5,321 nucleotides of DNA from an uncultured Moheibacter sp. (GTDB taxonomy: Bacteria; Bacteroidota; Bacteroidia; Flavobacteriales; Weeksellaceae). The notes under the pieces are model-generated. The model had not been told where the DNA came from, made no database searches, and saw only the letters and a program-made list of their open reading frames with translations. The DNA lies in assembly GCA_937875605.1 (NCBI GenBank), contig CALLXZ010000571.1, positions 1 through 5,321 of the forward strand, given 5' to 3'. The translations under genes were made by a program, and so were the position numbers. The stretch's first letter is position 1. The number at the start of each line of letters is the position of its first letter. Positions 1 through 4,087 of this stretch are shown piece after piece.

Positions 1-368
1 ATGTAGATATAAGAAGAATTTGCTCCTAAACAATATGAGGATACAATCATTCCTTCTAAAAGTAAATGTGGAATGAATTCCATCAAATAACGATCCTTGA
101 ATGTTCCGGGTTCGGACTCATCGGCATTTACAACCAAGTGGCGGGGAACGCCTTCCGGTTTTGCGATGAAACTCCATTTCATTCCGGTAGGGAAACCTGC
201 GCCACCACGTCCACGCAATCCTGAAGTTTTCACTTCTTCAAGGATTTCTTCCGGTGTCATGGTAAATGCTTTTTCTACCGATTTATATCCATCATGTTCG
301 CGGTATGCGTCGTAATGACGAATTCCTTTTACATGAGCATGTTTCAATAATAATCTTGTTTCTCCCAT
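1..368 (-). CDS. nuoF: NADH-quinone oxidoreductase subunit F (NuoF), N-terminal part, cut by window edge
   Basis: NuoF is the NADH-oxidising subunit of complex I. In the family it binds NADH and FMN, carries the N3 4Fe-4S cluster, and sits at the cytoplasmic tip of the peripheral arm. Only 122 codons plus 2 bases are present, roughly a quarter of the usual 430-450 residues; the rest lies beyond position 1. The visible part contains the glycine-rich FMN/NADH-binding motif [10 protein letters not shown] at residues 53-62 and the hallmark [13 protein letters not shown] at 81-93. Glu84 of the latter matches the acidic residue known from E. coli NuoF to influence nucleotide binding. The C-terminal N3 cysteines are out of view. 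The start [10 protein letters not shown] is chosen because its ATG (368-366) abuts the nuoE stop (371-369), giving TAAATG with no gap. This suggests translation by coupling or reinitiation rather than from its own ribosome binding site. The motifs leave no serious alternative. Confidence 0.95.
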   Translation of the reverse strand, partial: MGETRLLLKHAHVKGIRHYDAYREHDGYKSVEKAFTMTPEEILEEVKTSGLRGRGGAGFPTGMKWSFIAKPEGVPRHLVVNADESEPGTFKDRYLMEFIPHLLLEGMIVSSYCLGANSSYIY

Positions 369-863
369 TTAAGCGAGTTTTTTCAATTCTTCCAACAATT
401 CATCTACTTTTTCAATCGTCAGATGTTCACGATAGGTTTTTCCTAACTGCATCATCGGTGCATATCCGCAAGCGCCTAAACACTCAGCTGGTTTCAATGT
501 GAACAATCCGTCTGCGGTGGTTTCGCCTGCTTTGATGTTTAATTTTGTTTTGATGTGGTTGATAATTTTGTCTGAACCGCTCAACATACAAGGTCCGGTC
601 TGGCAAACTTCTAAAACGAATTTCCCGACTGGATTTAAATTAAACATAGAATAAAAAGAAGCTACTTCGTAAACTTCCACTGGCAAAATGCCCAAAAGTT
701 CAGCCACATGGTCTAGAACTGGAATGTCTAACCAACCATTTGACTCGGCTTGTGCAATGTGCAAAACCGGAATCAATGCGCTTTTTTGTTTCCCTTCCGG
801 GTAATGCGTCATGATTTCGCGAATTCTGCTGTTTACTTCTTCTGAAAATTGAACTGTTGTCAT
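369..863 (-). CDS. nuoE: NADH-quinone oxidoreductase subunit E (NuoE), 24-kDa 2Fe-2S subunit
   Basis: NuoE is the thioredoxin-fold ferredoxin subunit of the complex I NADH dehydrogenase module. It holds the off-pathway 2Fe-2S cluster N1a and packs against NuoF in the cytoplasmic arm. The 164-residue product is normal for the family (about 160-175 in bacteria). It has an N-terminal helical part (about 1-75, including ALIPVLHIAQ and the EVASFYSMF stretch) followed by the cluster domain. The four ligands are visible as Cys87 and Cys92 (CQTGPC, C-x4-C) and Cys128 and Cys132 (CLGAC, C-x3-C). The start MTTVQFSEEV gives the expected N-terminal length. The leader before it is A-rich (AAAAAGAAAAA) with no Shine-Dalgarno, as usual in Bacteroidota. 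Upstream is an 86-bp gap to nuoD containing a hairpin; downstream nuoF starts immediately after the stop. NuoE sets this operon apart from the shortened complex I of Bacteroides, which lacks nuoEFG. Confidence 0.97.
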   Translation of the reverse strand: MTTVQFSEEVNSRIREIMTHYPEGKQKSALIPVLHIAQAESNGWLDIPVLDHVAELLGILPVEVYEVASFYSMFNLNPVGKFVLEVCQTGPCMLSGSDKIINHIKTKLNIKAGETTADGLFTLKPAECLGACGYAPMMQLGKTYREHLTIEKVDELLEELKKLA

Positions 864-949
864 TTTTCTTTTTGTTTAAAGTTTCAAGTTAATTCTGAAA
901 AATTATTGAAACCTAATTCTTATTTATAATTTAAATTCAAACATTAATT
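864..949 (-). other. nuoD-nuoE intergenic gap with hairpin and weak promoter-like elements
   Basis: This 86-bp, very AT-rich gap is the only long spacer in an otherwise tightly packed operon (other gaps 0-33 bp). It holds the hairpin described separately at 881-912. On the minus strand it also holds a TTTG at 941-938 followed, after 22 bases, by TAGGTTTC at 915-908. This resembles the Bacteroidota -33 TTTG / -7 TANNTTTG promoter pattern, with one mismatch in the -7 box and a rather long spacer. The -7-like box overlaps the right arm of the hairpin. An internal promoter for nuoEF is therefore possible but weakly supported; in such AT-rich DNA a near match can occur by chance. Confidence 0.3.
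881..912 (-). repeat. Bulged 12-bp inverted repeat (mRNA hairpin) between nuoD and nuoE
   Basis: Seen directly: GTTTCAA (881-887) pairs with TTGAAAC (906-912), and TAATT (890-894) pairs with AATTA (901-905). This leaves a 2-base bulge (888-889) and a 6-base loop (895-900). All 12 pairs are Watson-Crick, but only 4 are G-C, so the stem is only moderately stable. In the nuo transcript the structure lies between the nuoD stop and the nuoE start, ending about 17 bases before the nuoE ATG. No run of U follows, so it does not look like an intrinsic terminator. Inference: it could be an RNA-processing or stability element, or could modulate nuoE translation. Confidence 0.5.
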
Positions 950-2179
950 TTAAGCGTCTAATTCGCCCGCAATTAAATTCAAACTACTCATCGTAATAAT
1001 AGCATCACTCAGCATCGCTCCTTCGATTAATTCAGGATAGGCTTGGTAATAAATAAAACAAGGTCTTCTGAAATGCAATCTGTATGCAGAACGACCGCCA
1101 TCGCTGATGAAATAATATCCCAATTCACCGTTGGCACCTTCTACTGCATTGTATAATTCACCTGCCGGAATGTCTACTTCTCCCATGATAATTTTGAAAT
1201 GGTAGATCAGAGCTTCCATTTTGGTGTAAACGTCTTTTTTCAGAGGCAAATAAAAATCCGGTGCATCTGCATGATATTTGGTGGCTTCTTCGCCTTCCAA
1301 TGCATTTATTTTCTGAATTGCTTGTTTGATGATGCTTATTGATTCTTTCATTTCCTGACCTCTTACTAAAAATCGGTCATAACAATCTCCTGTTGTTCCA
1401 ACCGGAATCGAAAAATCAAATTCCTCATAACGAGAATACGGTTTCTGGACTCTTACGTCATAATCTACTCCGGCAGCTCTTAAATTGGGACCGGTAAAAC
1501 CATAGCCCAATGCTCTTTCTTTGCTGATTCCGCCTACACCTTGTGTTCGTTCTATAAAAATCCGGTTACGAAGAAATAAATTTTCAAATTCTTCCAACAC
1601 TTTCGGGTATTCGTCTACAAAACGATTAATTTTCTGCCAAGCCGCATCAGAGAAATCTCTTTCAAATCCGCCAATTCTACCGATATTAGTCGTTAGTCGG
1701 CTTCCGCAAATTTCTTCGTAAATTTCATAAATTAACTCTCTATAGCGCATCAAATAAAGGAACCCGGTAAAGGCACCTGTGTCTACGCCCATGATAGAAT
1801 TGCAAATCAAATGGTCTGCAATCCGAGCTAATTCCATGATGATAATCCGTAAATAACTGGCTCTTGCCGGGACTTCTATTCCTACAAATTTCTCAACTGT
1901 CAAATGCCAGCCGATGTTGTTTATGGGTGCGGAACAATAATTCAAACGATCTGTCAAAGGCGTTACTTGATACAACGGTCTTCTTTCTGCAATTTTCTCA
2001 AATGCTCTGTGTATGTAACCCACTGTAGGAGTTGCCTGAATAATTCGTTCGCCATCGATTTCCAAAATATTTTGGAAAACTCCATGCGTTGCAGGATGCG
2101 TAGGACCGAGGTTGATGGTTTGGGTGGTTTTCCCTAACGACTCCTTTGGTAAATTGATATGTTGTTTTGTTTCTGCCAT
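950..2179 (-). CDS. nuoD: NADH-quinone oxidoreductase subunit D (NuoD), 49-kDa subunit
   Basis: NuoD is the [NiFe]-hydrogenase-like large subunit of complex I. With NuoB it forms the quinone-reduction chamber in the connecting module of the peripheral arm. The 409-residue product matches standalone NuoD proteins (about 400-430) and is not a NuoCD fusion. Characteristic stretches occur in order: THPATHGVFQ (27-36), GYIHRAFEKIAE (about 54-65), DRLNYCSAPINN (77-88), then a long helical core including ELARIADHLICNS and RIGGFERDF, and YYQAYPELIEGAMLSDA near the C-terminus. By alignment with Thermus Nqo4, His32 and Tyr81 match the quinone-binding His38 and Tyr87 (a constant offset of 6), so the active site looks intact. 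The start MAETKQHINL lies 13 bp after the nuoC stop, and the leader TTGAATTTTAGAA has no Shine-Dalgarno. The gap to nuoE downstream is 86 bp. Confidence 0.97.
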   Translation of the reverse strand: MAETKQHINLPKESLGKTTQTINLGPTHPATHGVFQNILEIDGERIIQATPTVGYIHRAFEKIAERRPLYQVTPLTDRLNYCSAPINNIGWHLTVEKFVGIEVPARASYLRIIIMELARIADHLICNSIMGVDTGAFTGFLYLMRYRELIYEIYEEICGSRLTTNIGRIGGFERDFSDAAWQKINRFVDEYPKVLEEFENLFLRNRIFIERTQGVGGISKERALGYGFTGPNLRAAGVDYDVRVQKPYSRYEEFDFSIPVGTTGDCYDRFLVRGQEMKESISIIKQAIQKINALEGEEATKYHADAPDFYLPLKKDVYTKMEALIYHFKIIMGEVDIPAGELYNAVEGANGELGYYFISDGGRSAYRLHFRRPCFIYYQAYPELIEGAMLSDAIITMSSLNLIAGELDA

Positions 2180-2192
2180 TTCTAAAATTCAA

Positions 2193-2726
2193 TTAAACAG
2201 AAAAATTTCCAAAATTAAAATGTCCGCCACGTCCAAACATCTCGTCGTCCTTATCGGTTCGGGTTTGATCTTCCAATGGAAATTCTTTCCGTAAGGGAAA
2301 ATAATCCATTTCGTCTACATTCATCACTCGTATCAAATTGGGATGACCTATAAAATTCACACCGAAAAAATCATAACATTCACGCTCCAGCCAATTGGCA
2401 GTCGGATGAAGTTGGGATGCAGTGTAAATATCGGGTTTGTTTATGTCCAAAGCAAATTTCAATCGAATGTGGAAATTTTTAGCCATATTGTATAACAAAT
2501 AAGTTACGACTAATTCTTCTCCTTTGTTATTTGGATAATGAATTGCCGTCAAATCGGTCATAAAACGAAATCCCAAATCTTCTTGATCATTCAGAAATTG
2601 AAGAATTTTCAAATTTGATTCTTTATCAGCGTAAATTGCCATCAAACCAAACTGTTCTTCGTAGCCAATGATGGCTTCTCCAAATTTCTCAATGAGTCTA
2701 TCTAACACAAATTTGCTGTCCAACAT
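2193..2726 (-). CDS. nuoC: NADH-quinone oxidoreductase subunit C (NuoC), 30-kDa subunit
   Basis: NuoC is the 30-kDa subunit of complex I, a structural component of the connecting module that binds NuoD and NuoB on the cytoplasmic side and carries no cofactor. The 177-residue product contains the family signature ERECYDFFGVNFIGHPNLIR at residues 114-133. It is followed by a conserved segment ending DYFPLRKEFPLE (141-152), which normally contacts NuoD. The N-terminal half (about 1-100) has the expected mixed alpha/beta pattern, including the FRFMTDLTAIHY strand region at 53-64. The tail ends in a His/Gly/Phe-rich segment (GRGGHFNFGNFSV). The start lies 10 bp after the nuoB stop. No Shine-Dalgarno is seen (ATAAGCTAAAATCT precedes the ATG). 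It is separate from nuoD, unlike the fused nuoCD of E. coli, as is common in this phylum. Confidence 0.96.
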   Translation of the reverse strand: MLDSKFVLDRLIEKFGEAIIGYEEQFGLMAIYADKESNLKILQFLNDQEDLGFRFMTDLTAIHYPNNKGEELVVTYLLYNMAKNFHIRLKFALDINKPDIYTASQLHPTANWLERECYDFFGVNFIGHPNLIRVMNVDEMDYFPLRKEFPLEDQTRTDKDDEMFGRGGHFNFGNFSV

Positions 2727-2736
2727 AGATTTTAGC

Positions 2737-3309
2737 TTATGAAATGCCGTAGCTTGTTAATAATTCCTGGTATTCCGGACTATTTCTTCTTCGGATGCTT
2801 TCCGTTTCGACCAAATCCTGAACCCGCATAATTCCGTCAATGATAGCTTCGGGTCTGGGTGGGCAGCCGGGAACATAGACATCCACAGGGATTACTTGGT
2901 CAATTCCCTGTAAAACCGAATAAGTATCAAAAATACCACCGCTACTCGCACAAGCACCGACCGCAACTACCCAGCGTGGTTCAGCCATCTGAATGTAAAC
3001 CTGACGTAAAACGGGTGCCATTTTTTTGGAAATCGTCCCCATCACCATCAAAAGATCGCATTGACGAGGCGTAAATGCCAAACGCTCACTTCCAAATCGG
3101 GAAAGATCGTAGGTAGAGCCCATGGTCGCCATGAATTCTATTCCACAACAACTCGTCGCAAACGGCAAGGGCCAAATGGAATTTTTTCGTGCCAAACCTA
3201 TCACTTTGGAAAGTTGCACGGTCATAAATCCTTCTCCTTGAAATCCTTCCGGCATATCCACAATTTTCACATTGGTATTGTGTGTAACCGGTCTTTTATT
3301 GTGAATCAT
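2737..3309 (-). CDS. nuoB: NADH-quinone oxidoreductase subunit B (NuoB), 4Fe-4S cluster N2 subunit
   Basis: NuoB (PSST/20-kDa) carries 4Fe-4S cluster N2, the last redox centre of complex I, which passes electrons to quinone at the NuoB-NuoD interface near the membrane. The 190-residue product is of normal length. The N2 ligands are visible: the tandem Cys54-Cys55 (FATSCCGIEFM), Cys120 (GACASSGG) and Cys149 (VPGCPPRPEA). They match E. coli Cys63, Cys64, Cys129 and Cys158 with a constant offset of 9. The conserved SRFGSERLAFTPRQCDLLMV segment (70-89) is present, as is the MGTISKKMAP loop. The start MIHNKRPVTH is 33 bp after the nuoA stop. The leader AAAGCGAAAAA has no good Shine-Dalgarno. Several long plus-strand frames cross this gene but have no family resemblance and are shadows of it. 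Confidence 0.98.
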   Translation of the reverse strand: MIHNKRPVTHNTNVKIVDMPEGFQGEGFMTVQLSKVIGLARKNSIWPLPFATSCCGIEFMATMGSTYDLSRFGSERLAFTPRQCDLLMVMGTISKKMAPVLRQVYIQMAEPRWVVAVGACASSGGIFDTYSVLQGIDQVIPVDVYVPGCPPRPEAIIDGIMRVQDLVETESIRRRNSPEYQELLTSYGIS

Positions 3310-3342
3310 TTTTTCGCTTTTAATTATCCAACATTCAGCGCT

Positions 3343-3708
3343 TTATTTTTCCCAGTCTAAAGCACCTTTTTTCCTTACATAAATATACATGATTAAAAAT
3401 AAACCAATGAAAGTCGAAACGGCAGCAAAACCTTCCCATCCCAATTCTTTAAAATTCACTGCATAGGGGTAGAAAAAAATTACCTCCACATCAAACAGTA
3501 CAAATAGTATCGCAACTAAATAATATTTGATGGAAAACGGTTTTCGGGCATTTCCAACTTGCTCTATTCCACTTTCGAAATTATCGAGTTTTTCATCCGT
3601 TTGTCTTTTTGGTCCTAAAAAATGGGTAATGATGATGGTCGAAACCACAAATCCTGCAGCAAGCAGAAAAAGAACCAAAATTGGGATGTATTCAAATGAT
3701 GTGTCCAT
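3343..3708 (-). CDS. nuoA: NADH-quinone oxidoreductase subunit A (NuoA)
   Basis: NuoA (mitochondrial ND3) is a small membrane subunit of complex I at the junction of the membrane and peripheral arms, next to the quinone cavity. The 121-residue product has the expected three membrane segments: about 7-30, 62-84 and 93-112. The conserved loop after the first helix contains FESGIEQVGNARKPF (44-58). The second helix carries the acidic pair Asp73 and Glu75 in LFDVEVIFFYPYA, a proposed part of the proton/quinone coupling path. The tail RKKGALDWEK is typical (E. coli NuoA also ends in GALDW plus two residues). It is the first gene of the operon. A short AAGGA (3717-3713) sits 4 bases before the ATG, making this the only nuo gene here with a Shine-Dalgarno-like site. 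A candidate promoter lies just upstream. Confidence 0.97.
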   Translation of the reverse strand: MDTSFEYIPILVLFLLAAGFVVSTIIITHFLGPKRQTDEKLDNFESGIEQVGNARKPFSIKYYLVAILFVLFDVEVIFFYPYAVNFKELGWEGFAAVSTFIGLFLIMYIYVRKKGALDWEK

Positions 3709-3730
3709 TTTTTCCTTAAAAATCAGCGTG

Positions 3731-3760
3731 TAAATTTACGAACTAATAACGGTAGGCAAA
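3731..3760 (-). promoter_or_regulatory. Candidate promoter of the nuo operon
   Basis: On the minus strand, TTTG (3760-3757) is followed after 18 bases by TAAATTTA (3738-3731). Bacteroidota housekeeping promoters have TTTG near -33 and TANNTTTG near -7; the -33 box matches fully and the -7 box at 7 of 8 positions. Transcription would start around 3724-3726, giving a leader of about 16-18 bases before nuoA. The -7 box lies inside a perfect 10-bp palindrome (GTAAATTTAC, 3730-3739). Support is by position and consensus only. Confidence 0.5.
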
Positions 3761-3766
3761 ATTCAG

Positions 3767-3799
3767 GGAAATTTTATTTCCGATTTTAATGGGAAATAA
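3767..3799. repeat. Overlapping inverted repeats (GGAAAT / ATTTCC / GGAAAT) upstream of the nuo promoter
   Basis: Seen directly: GGAAAT (3767-3772) and ATTTCC (3776-3781) form a 6-bp inverted repeat with a 3-base spacer. The same left-hand copy, extended to TTATTTCC (3774-3781), forms a perfect 8-bp inverted repeat with GGAAATAA (3792-3799) across 10 bases. GGGAAAT also occurs as a direct repeat at 3766-3772 and 3791-3797, 25 bp apart. The array starts 6 bp upstream of the candidate nuo -33 box. Inference: it could be a multi-half-site operator for a dimeric regulator of nuo; a chance origin in AT-rich DNA cannot be excluded. Confidence 0.4.
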
Positions 3800-3803
3800 G
3801 CTA

Positions 3804-3822
3804 ATTTATATTGATTATAAAT
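3804..3822. repeat. Perfect 7-bp inverted repeat ATTTATA-N5-TATAAAT
   Basis: ATTTATA (3804-3810) and TATAAAT (3816-3822) flank TTGAT. The symmetry is perfect over 7 bp, but the arms contain only A and T, so chance is a real possibility. It lies 5 bp to the right of the GGAAAT array, between the two candidate promoters, and could be part of the same regulatory site or an easily melted segment. Confidence 0.25.
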
Positions 3823-3964
3823 AATTAAAATTTATGTAAGAATATTAAGATAATGGGAGAATAATTGAGAAAAATAAATGTTTTCTATCTTTTTCATGCA
3901 TAATCATCAAGAAATAAAGTAGTGAAAAAGAAGTGGGTAGTAGGTTTTTTAGTATTTTAGAAAA

Positions 3965-3995
3965 TTGTATATCGTTTTGTAAATCAATAAATTTG
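3965..3995 (+). promoter_or_regulatory. Candidate promoter of the secreted repeat-protein gene
   Basis: TTG (3965-3967) is followed after 20 bases by TAAATTTG (3988-3995), a perfect match to the Bacteroidota -7 consensus TANNTTTG. The -33 box is ATTG rather than full TTTG. Transcription would start near 4000-4003, leaving a leader of about 25-28 bases before the ATG at 4028. The leader (CTTAAAAAAATTTGGTA before the ATG) has no Shine-Dalgarno but is A-rich, as is normal in this phylum. Confidence 0.5.
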
Positions 3996-4027
3996 AAAGG
4001 TTGGTTTAATCTTAAAAAAATTTGGTA

Positions 4028-4087
4028 ATGAGTAAACATTTGTTTTTCTTAGTGGGGCTAGGGTGCTCGGCAAGTTTGTGTTTCGGT
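4028..4087 (+). other. Predicted Sec signal peptide, cleavage before Gln21
   Basis: Residues 1-20 comprise a short N-region with Lys3 and His4, a hydrophobic core (LFFLVGLG and on) and a small residue, Gly20, before Gln21. In Bacteroidota, signal peptidase I products very often begin with Gln, which is then cyclised to pyroglutamate (the Bacteroidetes Q-rule), and FG|Q is a typical junction. Cys13 and Cys18 are not in proper lipoboxes (VGLGC has Gly at -3; ASLC has Leu at -1), so a lipoprotein is less likely. Export across the inner membrane is well supported; the final location is unknown. Confidence 0.75.

Larger units (their letters stand above)
3709..4027. other. Divergent intergenic region between the nuo operon and a secreted-protein gene
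   Basis: This 319-bp, very AT-rich spacer separates two divergent transcription units. It holds a candidate nuo promoter (3731-3760), a cluster of inverted repeats (3767-3799 and 3804-3822) and a candidate promoter for the rightward gene (3965-3995). The stretch 3823-3963 shows no further element I can support. A 64-codon minus-strand frame (4039-3845) crosses it, but it has no recognisable motif and overlaps both the rightward promoter and the start of the next gene, so it is not annotated as a gene. Confidence 0.7.

Noticed and set aside
881..912. Intrinsic terminator ending transcription after nuoD
   Set aside because: The stem is AT-rich with a bulge, no U run follows in the nuo transcript, and nuoE and nuoF continue in the same direction as part of the same complex.
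1998..2192. A second minus-strand frame overlapping the start of nuoD in a different frame
   Set aside because: It is a shadow of the nuoD N-terminal coding region, which is strongly conserved in its own frame.
3061..3360. A 99-codon plus-strand frame opposite nuoB
   Set aside because: It is antisense to the highly conserved NuoB, its translation resembles no family, and the minus-strand gene fully explains the DNA.
3953..3960. TATTTTAG as an alternative -7 box for the rightward gene
   Set aside because: It matches 7 of 8 positions, but no TTTG or TTG lies at the right distance upstream, while the box at 3988-3995 is perfect and has a TTG 20 bases upstream.
3845..4039. A 64-codon minus-strand frame in the divergent intergenic region
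   Set aside because: It has no recognisable motif, its composition is that of AT-rich DNA, and it overlaps the start and promoter of the rightward gene. A small membrane or signal-like peptide cannot be formally excluded, but nothing supports it.
4052..4084. Lipoprotein lipobox around Cys13 or Cys18 of the secreted protein
   Set aside because: Gly at -3 of Cys13 and Leu at -1 of Cys18 break the usual L-[AS]-[GA]-C pattern, and a typical signal peptidase I junction (FG|Q) follows.
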